From DATAYA01 sp963754235 (GTDB taxonomy: Bacteria > Pseudomonadota > Alphaproteobacteria > Acetobacterales > Acetobacteraceae): a stretch of 64,000 nucleotides of DNA. Below, one piece after another: positions 45,316 to 55,866 of this stretch (positions are counted from its first letter, which is position 1; the number at the start of each line of letters is the position of its first letter). The notes under the pieces were generated by a model, which saw only the letters and a program-made list of their open reading frames with translations, was not told where the DNA came from and searched no databases. The stretch is taken from positions 129,288 through 193,287 of the forward strand of contig CAVWFK010000034.1 of the NCBI GenBank assembly GCA_963754235.1. Direction: 5' to 3'. Made by a program: the position numbers and the translations under genes.

Positions 45316-45581
45316 GCCGCCCTCTCGCCCAACTGCCGGCGCACCCGCATCCCGTCGGCGACGCTGACCAGGCACGCCTGCCGGTCGGGCTGGCCATCGA
45401 TCTCGATCAGGCACTCGAAGCAATTGCCGATCATGCAGTACGGCGCGCGCGGCGCGTGGCTCACCGCGGAGGGGCGAAATTCCGCCACCCCGGCAGCCAG
45501 CAATGCCGTGGCCACACTCTCGCCGGCGGCCGCGCCGAACGATCCTCGGGCGGGCATTTGGCCCGACCCGGGGCCGGGCAT
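45312..45581 (-). CDS. [2Fe-2S] ferredoxin-like subunit (HcnA/Fer2_4 type)
   Basis: 89 aa with the cysteine pattern CMIGNCFEC...C of the Fer2_4 domain (C49, C54, C57, C70 by my count). It is the electron-transfer small subunit of the neighbouring FAD/2Fe-2S oxidase. Reads cleanly in one frame. The next gene's GTG overlaps its stop (GTGA). Confidence 0.82.
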   Translation of the reverse strand: MPGPGSGQMPARGSFGAAAGESVATALLAAGVAEFRPSAVSHAPRAPYCMIGNCFECLIEIDGQPDRQACLVSVADGMRVRRQLGERAA

Positions 45582-45593
45582 GACGAGATTGGT

Positions 45594-46162
45594 TCAGTCC
45601 CGGAACTCGCGTGACGCCTCGATGAGGAACCTCCACGCATACATGGCGAACGAGCGCGACACCTCGACGCGGAAGGTGGCGGGCGCAGTCCGCCACAGCA
45701 CGATCTCGGATTTCGCCAGCACGGTGCGGGTGCACATGCCGACCGGGAATGCCTCCGGATCGAGATCGAGCGGGCAACCGGCGTTCAGCGCCGCGGCGGC
45801 GTCGGGGCCAGTGATCTCGATCCCGGTCTGGCGGTCGGACACGTCAACCAGCGAGTGCGGGTGCTCCTCCATGGCCCGCTCCAGCGCCGCGGCGAGCGCC
45901 GGGCCTTCGCCTTTCGCCGCCAGCAGCAGCCACTCGTCCGGGCCGAGCCAGAGCGCCGCGCGCCCCCCGCCCGCATCGACGGCGCGGCACGCCTGCACCG
46001 GCAGGGCAGCGCCGAAGGCGGACGCGGCGGCCTCGATCGCCGCCGGCCGGCCGCGCAGCACCGAGCGCCACGCGGAAGGCAGCGCGACGAGCGCGGCACT
46101 GCCGGGCGCGGCCAGGCCGTCGAGCGGCGCCCCGCCGCGGCGGCCGAGAGGTCAGGCGGCAT
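45594..46162 (-). pseudogene. soxG: Sarcosine oxidase gamma subunit (SoxG), frameshifted near the start
   Basis: A clean frame from about 46110 to the stop at 45594 gives LDGLAAPGSAALVALPSAWRSVLRGRP... and MYAWRFLIEASREFRD, typical of the SoxG tail. Upstream the expected start ATGCCGCC at 46162 is in another frame, so a one-base shift near 46130 is likely. SoxG completes the heterotetramer and overlaps the soxA end. The extent is approximate. Confidence 0.65.
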
Positions 46163-49100
46163 CGAGGCGCGTCCCTTCCGGATCGTAGAACACGGGCGCC
46201 GTCACCAGGGCGGCCACCGGTCGGTCGGCCGTGGTGACATGAAGCTGCTCGCCGGTGCGCTCGCGCCCGCCGCCGACCATCGCGAGCGCGATCGAGCGCC
46301 CAAGCGTGGCGCTGAAATAGGCCGAGGTCACATGGCCGAGCGGCCTCGCGGGCACGCGCCCGTCCGGGTCCGCGAGGACCTGCGCGCCTTCCTCCAAAAC
46401 GAAGCTCGGCTCGCTCGGTGAGCAATCCGACGAGTTGCTTGCGCGCGGGCGAGGTCATGGCCGGGCGGGCGAGCGAGCGCTTGCCGACGAAGTCGCGCTT
46501 CGCCTTCCCGACCGCCCAGGCCAGGCCGACATCGTCCGGCGTCGCGGTGCCGTCCGTCTCCTGGCCGACGATGATGTAGCCCTTCTCCGCCCGCAGCACG
46601 TGCATCGCCTCGGTGCCGTAGGGCGTGACGCCGTGGGGCTTCCCGGCCTCGAACACCGCCTCCCACACCGCGCGCCCGTGATCGGCGGCGACGTTGACCT
46701 CGAAGCCCAGCTCGCCGGTGAAGCTGACGCGGAACAGCCGCGTGGGCACGCCGCAGATGCGGCCCTCCGTCACGCTCATATGCGGCATCGCCTTGGAGGA
46801 GAGGTCGATCCCTTCGACCAGCCCCTCCAGCACCCGGCGCGCGCGCGGCCCCTGCACGGCGATCACCGCCCACTGCTCCGTGACCGAGGTGAGCCAGACG
46901 TCCAGCTCCGGCCACTCGGTCTGCAGAATAATCTTCCATCGTCGCGAGCATGCGCGCAGCACCGCCGGTCGTGGTGGTGACGTGGAAGCGGTCCGTCGCC
47001 AGCCGGCCGATCACGCCGTCATCGAGCACGAACCCGTCCTCGCGCAGCATCAGCCCGTAGCGGCAGCGGCCGACGCCGAGCTTGGTCCAGGCGTTGACAT
47101 ACATCCGGTTCAGGAACTCGGCGGCGTCCGGCCCCACCACCTCGATCTTGCCGAGCGTCGAGGCGTCGAAGAAGCCCGACGCCCTCGCGCACCGCCCGGC
47201 ATTCGCGCGCCACGGCCGCGTGCATGTCCTCGCGCCCGCGCGGGAAATAGCGGGCGCGCTTCCACAGCTCCACATCCTCGAACACGGCGCCGTGCTCCAC
47301 GGCCCAGGCGTGGATCGGCGTCGTGCGCACGGGGTCGAACAGCTCGCCGCGCGACAAGCCGGCGAAAGTGCCGAAGGTCACCGGCGTGTAGGGCATCCGG
47401 AAGGTGGTCAGGCCGACCTGCGGGATCGGCTTGCCGAGCGCCCCGGCGACGATGCCGAGCGCGTTCATGTTCGAGGTCTTGCCCTGGTCGGTCGCCATGC
47501 CGGTCGTGGTGTAGCGCTTGACGTGCTCGATCGAGCGGAAGCCTTCGCGCGTCGCGAGCGCCAAATCCTTGGCGGTGACGTCGTTCTGGAAATCGACGAA
47601 CGCCTTGGACGCGCCCGGATGCGCCGCGGGCTGTTTCCCTGCGGCAAGGCGCCGAGCATCCCGCCGGTGCCGAACTCGGGCGCCTGCGTCGGGAACGCTC
47701 GCGCGCGGGCGCCGCCGTGGCCCGCCGCGCGCGCAGCGGCCTCGCCCGCCGCCGCGCCGTCGGCCAGCGCCGCGGCGAGGCCGAAGACGCCGCGGCAGGC
47801 CCCGGCCGAGCGCTCCTGCTCGACCGAGAGGCCGGGCACGAAGGCTCCAGCTCCCCGTCGAAGCGCAGCTTGCCGCGCGACTGCGAGAAGAGGTGGACGC
47901 TCGGCGTGCACCCGCCCGACATCAGCAGCAGGTCGCAGCGCACGCATCTCCCGCCCGATCGTCGCCGTCGGCCTGCATCTGGGCGAGCCGAACGGCGTCC
48001 ACCCGCAGCCGGCCGATGGTGCCGATCACCGTGCTGGAGAGGCGGACCGGCAATCCGGCCGTGCGCGCCGCCTGCGGCAGCGCGCCGTTGGCCTCCGCGC
48101 GCGCATCGACGATCGCGGCGATGGCGACACCCGCGCGTGAAGGTCGAGCGCCGCGCGATAGGCGGCGTCGTGCGCGGTGACGACGACGGCGCGGCTGCCG
48201 CAGCGCACGCCGTAGCGGTCGAGGTAGGTGCGCGCCGCGTCGGCCAGCATCACGCCCGGCCGGTCGTTGCCCGGGAACACCAGCGGCCGCTCGATCGCGC
48301 CCGCCGCGAGCACCACCTGCTTCGCGCGCACCTGCCACAGCCGCTCGCGCGGCAGGCGCGGGTCGGCGTCGGCCAGATGGTCGGTGACGCGCTCCGCCAG
48401 CCCGATCAGGTTGTGCGCGAAATAGCCGAAGGCGGTGGTGCGCGGCAGCAGCGTCGACGCGCGGGTTGCGCGCCAGCATCGCGACCGTGTCCGCGAGCCA
48501 TCGGCGCGCCGGCCTGCCCTCGATTGTGGCCTCGGTGTCGGCGAGCAGCGAGCCGCCGGGCTCCGCCTGCTCGTCGCACAGGATCACGCGCGCGCCGGCA
48601 TCGGCCGCGGCCAGCGCGGCGGCGAGGCCGGCCGGCCCGGCGCCGACCACCAGCACGTCGCAATGCGCGAAGCGGCTCAGTAGCGGTCGGGATCGGGCAG
48701 CGTCGGGGCGCGGCCGAGGCCGGCCATCGCGCGGATGAGCGGCTCGTAGAGCGCGCTCCCAGGCCTTTCGCGGCCACATGAAGGTCTTGTAGTAGAAGCC
48801 GGCCGGGAAGAGCGGCGAGAGCAGATCGTTGACCGCGCCGAGATCGAGCGCCGAGCGACGGGCCAGCGGTTCTGGCTCTCGCGCCCGCAGCCCGTCGTAC
48901 AGCTCGACCTGGGTCGCGCGCAGGTTGGGCGTGCTGCGGGCCGCGTCGCGCTGCGATGCCGACCAGCGCGTTCGGCTCGTCCGCGCCCGCGCCAAGAATG
49001 CCGCGCGGGCGGTGATATTTGAACGAGCGCCCGACCAGATGCACGCCGTTCGCCAGCAGCGCGGAGGCGAGCGTGTCGCCGGCGAGGCCCGGCATAGGCG

Positions 49101-49178
49101 CGCCCGTCGAAAGTGAAGCGCACGGGGCGGCCGCGGTCGATGCGCCCGCCCCTGCGCGGTGCGGAAGTCCGCGCTCAC
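46152..49178 (-). pseudogene. soxA: Sarcosine oxidase alpha subunit (SoxA), many frameshifts
   Basis: The largest subunit (about 1,000 aa): N-terminal Fer2_4 domain (RFTFDGRAY...GRSFKYHRPRGIL), the FAD/NAD(P) domain VLVVGAGPAGLAAALAAADAGARV, and a C-terminal aminomethyltransferase-like domain (HVTTTTGGAARMLATMEDY, SFTGELGFEVNV, VGQETDGTATPDD, RTVGRSIALAMV). These pieces appear in order but alternate between frames. The start is a GTG overlapping the soxD stop; the stop is at 46152. It demethylates sarcosine (N-methylglycine), passing the one-carbon unit to tetrahydrofolate. Confidence 0.72.
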
Positions 49179-49474
49179 GCGGCTTCGCGCCCGGCGCGTG
49201 CGAGATCGGGCCGCTCCTCGCCGATCTTGTAGGTGGCGCGGAACCGGTCGCTGCCGGTGTCGCGCAGCGCGTTGAAGAAGCGCCCGCAGCCATGCGTGTG
49301 CCGCCAGCGCTCGGCATGCACGCCCTTCGGGTTGGTGCGCCGGTAGAGGAACTCGGCCCAGGCCTCGTCGGTGACCGCGGCGGGGTCGCTCGGGCGGGCG
49401 ATATGCGCCTCGCCGCCATAGCTGAACTCGAGCTCCGGGCGCTCGCCGCAATAGGGGCAATGGATCAGCAGCAT
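49175..49474 (-). CDS. soxD: Sarcosine oxidase delta subunit (SoxD)
   Basis: 99 aa, one intact frame. The zinc-ribbon-like start LIHCPYCGERPELEFSYGG has two cysteines of the four-cysteine zinc site, with HTHGCGRFFNALRDT near the end. SoxD is the small structural subunit of heterotetrameric sarcosine oxidase. Neighbours soxB upstream and soxA downstream agree. Confidence 0.9.
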   Translation of the reverse strand: MLLIHCPYCGERPELEFSYGGEAHIARPSDPAAVTDEAWAEFLYRRTNPKGVHAERWRHTHGCGRFFNALRDTGSDRFRATYKIGEERPDLARAGREAA

Positions 49475-49483
49475 GGTGGCGCC

Positions 49484-50750
49484 TCAGTGCGCGACGGCGG
49501 CCGCGGCGGCCTCGTCGATCAGGTCGCCGTCGCGGAACCGCTCGAGGGTGAAGGCGGCGTTGATCGGGTGCGGCTCGTCCTTGGCGATGGTCCAGGCGAA
49601 CAGATGCGCGGCGCCCGGCGTCGCCTTGAAGCCGCCCGTGCCCCAGCCGCAATTGACGTAGAGGCCGGGCACCGCGGTCCTGGCGATGATCGGCGAGCGG
49701 TCGGGCGTCACATCGACGATGCCGCCCCAGTTGCGCAGCATCCGCAGGCGGCGGAACGTGCGGGAACAGCTCGCAGATCGCGTCGAGCGTGTGCGTCGGG
49801 ATGTGCAGCCCGCCGCGCTGCGTGTAGGACGTATAGGCGTCGGTGCCGGCGCCGATCACCAGCTCGCCCTTGTCGGACTGGCTGATATAGGCGTGGATCG
49901 TGTTCGACATCACCACGCAGGGGAAGCACGGCTTGACCGGCTCCGATACCAGCGCCTGCAGCGGATAGCTCTCGAGCGGCATGCGCAGCCCGGCCATCGC
50001 CATCACGACGCTGGTGCTGCCCGGCGGCGACGACGCCGATCTTGCGCGTGCGGATCGTGCCGCGCGTGGTCTCGACGCCGCGACACGGCGCCCGCGGCGT
50101 CGCGCTGGATCCCGGTCACCTCGCAGTTCTGCATGATGTCGACGCCGCAGCGCGTCCGCGGCGCGGGCATAGCCCCAGGCGACCGCATCGTGCCGGGCGG
50201 TGCCGCCGCGCCGCTGCAGGGCGGCGCCGCAGCACCGGATAGCGCATGGCAGGCGGCGATGTTGAGCGGCGGGCAGAATGCCTTCGCCTGCTCCGGCGTC
50301 AGCCATTCGTTGTCGACGCCGTTCAGCGCGGTTCGCGTGGACGTGGCGCTTGAACACCTGCACGTCATGGATGTTGTGCGCGAGCATCATCACGCCGCGC
50401 TGGCTGAACATGACGTTGTAGTTCAGCTCCTGCGACAAGCCCTCCCAGAGCTTCACCGCATGGTCGTAGAGCGCCGCGCTCTCGTCGAAGAGATAGTTCG
50501 AGCGGATGATCGTGGTGTTGCGCCCGGTATTGCCGCCGCCGATCCAGCCCTTCTCCAGCACGGCGACGTTGCGCATGCCGTGCTCGCTTGGCGAGGTAAT
50601 AGGCGGCGCCAGCCCATGCCCGCCGCCGCCGACGATGACCGCGTCGTACGCAGGCTTCGGCTCCGGCGAGCGCCATTGCGGCTGCCAGCCCTGGTGCCCG
50701 CCGAGCGCATTGCCGATCAGGGAGAGGGCGGAGAAGCGCTGCATCGCCAT
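49484..50750 (-). pseudogene. soxB: Sarcosine oxidase beta subunit (SoxB), several frameshifts
   Basis: Flavoprotein subunit that binds FAD covalently and oxidises sarcosine. Read from the ATG at 50750: MAMQRFSALSLIGNALGG, WRSPEPKPAYDAVIVGGGGHGLA, EKGWIGGGNTGRNTTIIRSNYL, then in other frames SQRGVMMLAHN, the VMSNTIHAYISQSDKGELVIGAG region, and WGGIVDVTPDRSPIIARTAVPGLYVNCGWGTGGFK. The order is right for SoxB but single-base shifts occur at several points. Weak ribosome site. Confidence 0.72.
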
Positions 50751-50831
50751 CCGTAGAGTTTCAACAAAGGCTGAGACTCCCCACCATTTGTGACTGCGTC
50801 CGTCGTCACACCCGGCGACGGCCGGGCGCTC

Positions 50832-50900
50832 GTCATGCTCGGCGGCGGCCGAGCATCCACGACTTCGCCGCGGCATGAACGACGTGGATGGTCGGCCTTC
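50832..50900. repeat. Dispersed palindromic repeat, copy 3 left part (interrupted by IS1182)
   Basis: Reads gtcatgctcggcggcggccgagcatccacg...gacgtggatggtcggccttc. The final CTTC (50897-50900) is duplicated after the insertion sequence at 52463-52466, and the repeat resumes there with cttcgccgaccatgacga. Confidence 0.8.
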
Positions 50901-52462
50901 CAGGCTGTGCGAGAACCTGAGTTTTAATTGAAGGGCGGTCAAGACGGGGGTCTGCGGCAGGGGCGGTCTCGCTCCGGTCAGGCGAGTGCGGCGGCGCGGT
51001 TTGCGGGGCCGAGGAGCTTGCTGAGGCGTCCGATATTGTAGGCGAGCACGGCGAGCGCGGTTTCGGTGGCCGCCTTGGCCTTGCCGCGCAGCAGGAAGCG
51101 ACCGCCCAGGAGGTATTTCAGCGACGCAAACGGGTGCTCGGCCGTGCATCGGCGCAACCGCATCAGCGACGGGTCCGCCGCGATCCGTGCCGCCATCCGG
51201 TCGAGCGCCGGTTGATCGATCAGTCGATAGACGTGGCGCGGTCGGCCCCCGTGCAGCGCGACTTCAGCGGACATCCGGCACAGCTTTCGGCCCGGTAGCG
51301 CACGGCGTTGTCCGACCCGTGCCCGCCGTTGCGAACCAGGCGGCGCCCGGCCGGGCAGGTCATCGTGTCGGTCTCGGCATCGTAGCGGAAGGCCGTCGGC
51401 GCAAAGTAGTCGCCTCGCCGGTTGACCTGCGCCGGCGGCCGCACTGCGGCGGCGATGCCCTCGGCCTCGCATTGCGCGGCCTGCGTCGCATTGGCGTAGC
51501 CGGTATCGGCAACCACCGTCAGCGCCGCGGCGCCGAGTACCACCTTGGCCGCGAGCGCCATCGGCAGCAGCTGGCGAAGGTCGTTCGCATCCGTGGTCAC
51601 ATCGTGGTGGAGGATCATGTGGCTGGCCGGATCGACCGCGATCTGCACGTTGTAGGAGGGCGGCTTGGCGCCGGCGCCGCTGCCCATCGGCCGTGCGTCG
51701 GGCTCGCCGACGACGCCGAGCTCGCGACCCTCCTCGCGCAGCCGCTGCGCCAGCTCGGCAACCTTGCCGCGCTTGGCGCGCAGCACCGCCAGCGCCTCCG
51801 TGACCGCTTGCCCGCCCGCCTCGTCCGGCTCGGCCGCGTCGGCCGCGTCCATCGCCGCCAAGTGGTCGGCGATCGCTTGGTCGAGGCGCGCGATCTCTGC
51901 CGCCGCCTCAGCGCGGCTCATCACCCGCTTGCGGCTCGCCGCCGCGCGGACCTTGCTGCCGTCGATCGCCGCGATGCCGCCGGCGAACAGGCCGCGGTCG
52001 CGGCAGAACCGAACCAGCGCGCCGCAACTGGCGATGATCTGCGGGCCGTTGTCGCGCCGGAAGTCGGCGATCGTCTTGAAGTCGGGGGTCAGCCGGCCCA
52101 GCAGCCACATCAGCTCGACGTTGCGCTGGCATTCGCGCTCCAGCTTGCGCGAGGAGCGAACCCCGTTGAGGGTGCCGTAGATATAGAGCTTGAGCAGATC
52201 GCGCGGATCGTAGCCCGGGCGGCCCTCCCGCGCCGGCACCGCTCGCTCGAAGCCCAGAGCTGGCATATCGAGGCTGGTCACGAACGCGTCGATCACTCGC
52301 ACCACCGCGTCGGCGGCGACGTAGTCGTCCACCGCCGGCGGCAACAGCGTCACCTGTCCGCGATCGACACCTTCGATAAACCCCATGCCACACTCCCCCA
52401 GCGAATTGAGGGAGGATTTTAGAATGACGAGTTCCGCGCGACGCGAGTTTTCACACAGCCTG
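50901..52462 (-). mobile_element. IS1182-family insertion sequence (1,562 bp)
   Basis: Terminal inverted repeats CAGGCTGTGCGAGAAC (left) and CAGGCTGTGTGAAAAC (right, reverse complement) differ at two positions. Flanked by a 4-bp direct repeat CTTC (50897-50900 and 52463-52466). Removing element and one repeat restores gtggatggtcggccttcgccgaccatgacg, the same as the intact copy near 63755. It carries one transposase gene on the minus strand. Confidence 0.87.
50978..52386 (-). pseudogene. IS1182-family transposase, frameshifted near the 3' end
   Basis: From the ATG at 52386 (GGGGGAG upstream) the frame runs through the DUF772/IS1182 N-terminal domain (LLKLYIYGTLNGVRSSRKLERECQRN, FRRDN), AIDGSK with the first acidic residue, and VVADTGYAN with the second, and stops after CTGADRATSID at 51220. 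The C-terminal part (HVYRLIDQPALDRMAARIAADPSLMRLRRCTAEHPFASLKYLLGGRF, with the last acidic residue E) is in the other frame to 50978. One base shift near 51230-51245; probably inactive or a sequencing error. Confidence 0.85.
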
Positions 52463-52480
52463 CTTCGCCGACCATGACGA
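52463..52480. repeat. Dispersed palindromic repeat, copy 3 right part
   Basis: The continuation cttcgccgaccatgacga of the repeat interrupted at 50900, starting with the 4-bp target duplication. Confidence 0.75.
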
Positions 52481-52531
52481 CCGCAACGGTCATGACATAC
52501 AGCCGCTGTCACAACAATACCCGCCATCCCA

Positions 52532-52920
52532 TTATTCCGGCAGCAGCGCCGTCGCCTCGATCTCGATCCGCATCTCCGGCGCGGCGAGCCCGGCCACGAC
52601 CAGCATCGTCGCGGCCGGCAGCGCCGCCCCGAACGCCTCCCGCAGCAGCGGAAAGCACGGCGGAAAGTCGGCCGCGTCCAGCAGGTAGTAGTGCACCCGC
52701 ACCACGTGCCGAACCCGGCCCCCGCCTCCGCCAGGGCCGCCGCGATATTGGCCAGCGCCTGCCGGCATTGCGGCACCACGCCGCCCGGCGCGATCGTCAT
52801 CGTCCCGTAGTCGTATCCGGTGGTGCCGCTCACGAACACCCAGCGCCCGTCCACCACCGCGCGCGAATAGCCGATCTCGGCCTCGAACCGGCTGCCCTGG
52901 CTGATCCGCCGCCGCGTCAC
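52532..52920 (-). pseudogene. ridA: RidA-family enamine/imine deaminase, frameshifted
   Basis: About 129 codons from a GTG at 52920 that overlaps the dehydratase stop (GTGA). The first half ISQGSRFEAEIGYSRAVVDGRWVFVSGTTGYDY and VPQCRQALANIAAALAEAG is in one frame; the second half VVRVHYYLLDAADFPPCFPLLREAFGAALPAATMLVVAGLAAPEMRIEIEATAL in another. The split lies near 52705-52720. RidA hydrolyses reactive enamine/imine intermediates such as those released by threonine/serine dehydratases; its neighbour here is one. Confidence 0.78.
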
Positions 52921-53882
52921 GCCGAACGCTCCCGATGCAAAGTTGGCCGGCGCGCAGTTGGCGCCGCACAGCACCACGCCCACGCGCGCATCCCCGGGCG
53001 GCCGGAACGCGCCGCCAGCAGGGCCGCGAGCGCCGTCGCGCCGCCCGGCTCGGCGACGATCCGCAGCCGTTCCCAGAGCAGGCGCTGCGCCGCGCGGATC
53101 GCGGCGTCACTCACCAGCACCGGCATCGACGCCAGGTCGCGCTGCGCGACCGCGAACATCACCGACCCCGCCTCGCGCGCGCCCAGGCTGTCGGCGGCGA
53201 TCCCCGAGGGCGCCACCGGCACCGGGCGTCCGGCGGCAAGCGCCGCGTGCAGCGTCGGGCAGCCCTCCGGCTCGACGCTCACCACCCGCACCCGCCCGCC
53301 GTACCAGGCGGCGATGCCGCCGATCAGCCCGCCGCCGCCGGTCGCGACCAGCACGTGCGTGAGGTCCGGCGCTCGCGCCTCGAACTCCATCCCCACCGTG
53401 CCCTGCCCGGCCACCACGTCGGCGTCGTCATAGGCATGAACCTCCAGCGCCCCGGTCTCGCGCCTGCCTCGCCCGGCTCGCCGCCAGCGCCTCGGCATAG
53501 CCGGCGCCGCGCGCGCACCAGGCGCGCGCCAAAGCCGGCGATGCGGGCGCATTTCTCGGCCGGCGTCGGTTCCGGGACGAACATCTCGGCGCGCAGGCCC
53601 GAGCGCGCGCGCCGCGTAGGCGACGGCGGCGCCGTGATTGCCGCCCGAGGCGGCGATGACGCCGGCCTCGGGCCGGTCGGCAGCGAGCAGCCGGTTGAAC
53701 GCGCCGCGCGGCTTGAAACTGCCGGTGTGCTGCAGGAACTCGAGCTTCAGCACGATCGGCACCGCCGGCCCCAGCTCGCCCGCCGCCAGCCGCAGCACCG
53801 GCGTCGCGCGGACATGCGGCGCGATGCGTTCGCGAGCGGCGATTTCGATATCGCGACTCGGGATGGTCGCAGCGGCTGGCAT
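52917..53882 (-). pseudogene. Serine/threonine dehydratase-like PLP enzyme, frameshifted
   Basis: Fold-type-II PLP enzyme converting threonine/serine to 2-oxobutyrate/pyruvate plus ammonia. From the ATG at 53882: PLP lysine K57 in GSFKPRGAFN, AASGGNHGAAVAYAA, glycine loop VATGGGGLIGG and VSVEPEGCPTL. The middle (about 53560-53600 and 53460-53500) and the last 60 bp are out of frame. RidA follows directly. It is divergent from hprK (85 bp between starts). Confidence 0.75.
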
Positions 53883-53967
53883 GGCAGGCCGGACGCTGGC
53901 ACGCGGTCCGCCCGCCGCACAACCCGCTTTCCTTTCCGCCGCGCGCCGCACCACATTGCCGATCCCG

Positions 53968-54388
53968 ATGCAGATCCATGCGAGCTGCGTGGCCCGCGAT
54001 CGGGCGGGCGTGCTGCTGCTGGGGCCGCCGGGGTCGGGCAAGTCCGACCTGGCGCTGCGTCTGCTGGATCGCGGGTTCATGCTGGTTGCCGATGACAGGG
54101 TCGAGATCGAGGACGGCATCGCGCGCCCCCGCCGCACCTCGCCGGGCTGCTGGAGGTGCGCGGGCCTCGGCATCGTGCGCCTGCCGCACGCGGCCGAGGC
54201 GCCGCTGGCGCTCGCCGTCCGCCTCGGGCCGCCGGCCGAGCGGCTGCCGCCGCCGGCGCGCGACGCGGAGCTCGGCCTGCCGGTGATCGCGCTCGACCCG
54301 GCCGCTGCCGTCGGCCGCGGCCCGGGTGGCGCTCGCGCTCGACTGCGCGCTCGGCCGCGTCGCCCAGGTCGCGGGCGCATTCGCATGA
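53968..54388 (+). pseudogene. hprK: HPr kinase/phosphatase, short alphaproteobacterial form, frameshifted
   Basis: Alphaproteobacterial HprK lacks the N-terminal domain and is about 140-150 aa, matching this footprint. From the ATG at 53968: HASCVARDRAGVLLLGPPGSGKSDLALRLLDRGF (Walker A GPPGSGKS), VADDRVEIEDG, GLGIVRLP and ARDAELGLPVIALDP. The middle (PRRTSPGCWRC) is a frame error where LLEVRG is expected, and the end is also shifted. Its last codon overlaps the rapZ ATG. It phosphorylates the serine of the HPr encoded below. Confidence 0.78.
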
Positions 54389-55344
54389 GCGGAGCGCAGC
54401 GCAGGGCTGCGCATCGCGTCGTGCTGGTCACCGGCCTGTCCGGCGCGGGCAAGCTCTCGGTGCTGCGCGCGCTCGAGGATCTCGGCTACGCGGCGGTCGA
54501 CAACCCGCCGCTGCCGCTGGTGGACGGGCTGGTCGCGGAGCAGGTGGCCGGCGGCGCGCCGGACTCGCGATCGGCATCGACGCGCGCACCAGCGGCTTCG
54601 ACGCCGGCGCCGTGCTCGCCGACCCGCGAGCGGCTGCGCGCCAGCCCGGCGCTGCGCACCGAGCTGGTCTATGCCTGGGCCGACGACGGCGTGCTGATGC
54701 GCCGCTACACCGAGAGCCGCCGCCGCCATCCGCTCGCCCCCGAGGGCCGCGTGCGCGACGGCATCGCCGCCGAGCAGGCGCTGACCGGCGCGCTGCGCGA
54801 GGCCGCCGACCTGGTGATCGACACCTCCGACCTGCCGCTCGCCGGGCTGCGGCGGCTGATCGAGCAGCGCTTCGCGCGAGCCCGGCCTCGGCCATGACGG
54901 GCATGACCGTCTCGCTGGTGTCGTTCGCCTATCGCCGCCGGGCTGCCGCGCGACGCCGACCTGGTGTTCGACGCGCGCTTCCTGCGCAACCCGCACTACG
55001 ACCCGGTGCTGCGGCCGCGCACCGGGCTCGATCCGGAGGTCGCGGCCTATGTCGCGGCCGACCCGGACTACGCCGCCTTCCTCGCCCGCATCCGCGACCT
55101 GCTCGCCCTGGTGCTGCCGCGCTTCGTGCAGGAGGGCAAGAAATACGTCACCATCGCGATCGGCTGCACCGGCGGCCGGCACCGTTCGGTGCACCTGATC
55201 GAGCGCCTCGCCGCGCATCTGCGCGCGCCCGAAGGCGGGGCCTGGCGGCTGACCGTGACGCATCGCGAACTCGCGCGGGAGGAGGCCGCCTCCCGCCCGC
55301 CGCCGGCCCGCGCGCCCGCGGACGTTCAGGCACAGGAGGCCTGA
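54385..55344 (+). pseudogene. rapZ: RNase adapter protein RapZ, frameshifted
   Basis: RapZ binds small RNAs and nucleotides and senses glucosamine-6-phosphate in other bacteria. N-terminal P-loop VLVTGLSGAGKLSVLRALEDLGY and VDNPPLPL; later LVYAWADDGVLMRRYTESRRRHPL; C-terminal FDARFLRNPHYDPVLRPRTGLDPEVAAYV, GKKYVTIAIGCTGGRHRSVHLIERLA and THRELAREEA. The frame is lost around 54555-54620 and again near 54930-54960. The position between hprK and a PTS EIIA gene is the standard alphaproteobacterial arrangement. Confidence 0.82.
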
Positions 55345-55353
55345 CCCCAACCC

Positions 55354-55866
55354 ATGATCGGTCTTGTCTTGGTCACCCACGGTCGGCTCGCCGACGAACT
55401 GCGCTCGGCGATGGAGCACGTCGTCGGCGCCGCAGCGCAACGTGGCGACCGTCTGCATCGGCCCCGACGACGACATGGAGAGCCGCCGGGGCGACATCCA
55501 GGTTGCATCGCCCGCGTCGATACCGGCGACGGCGTGGTGCTGCTGACCGACATGTTCGGCGGCACGCCCAGCAACCTCGCGATCTCGATGATGAACGGGC
55601 GCAAGCTCGAGGTGATCGCCGGCGTCAACCTGCCGATGCTGGTCAAGCTCGCCAAGGTGCGCGGCAGCCAGACGCTTGGCCGAATGCGTCGATTGCGCGC
55701 AGGCGGCCGGGCGGAAATACATCGCCTCCGCCTCCGACGTGCTCGGCCATTGCACGGCATGCCCAGGACGAGGCGCCGCCCGGGCGACTCCCGCAAGCCG
55801 CTCCGACCGAAGACCCGGCGACCGGATCGCGGATGCAGCCGCACTCGATGACCGCGTCGCCGCGGC
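55354..55866 (+). pseudogene. PTS EIIA-Man-type phosphocarrier, frameshifted
   Basis: Phosphocarrier with the active-site histidine in VLVTHGRLADELRSAMEHVVG (H8-like) and the family motif LLTDMFGGTPSNLAISMM, then VIAGVNLPMLVKLA. Short stretches near 55440-55500 and after 55670 are in other frames (VATVCIGPDDDMESRR, AECVDCAQAAGRKYIASASDVLGH). The true 3' end is uncertain. No EIIB or EIIC lies nearby, so this is a regulatory, not a transport, PTS. Confidence 0.75.

Noticed and set aside
47922..51149. A 1,075-codon minus-strand frame spanning soxA to soxB
   Set aside because: It joins in-frame pieces of several frameshifted sox genes with out-of-frame arginine-rich stretches; it is not one real protein.
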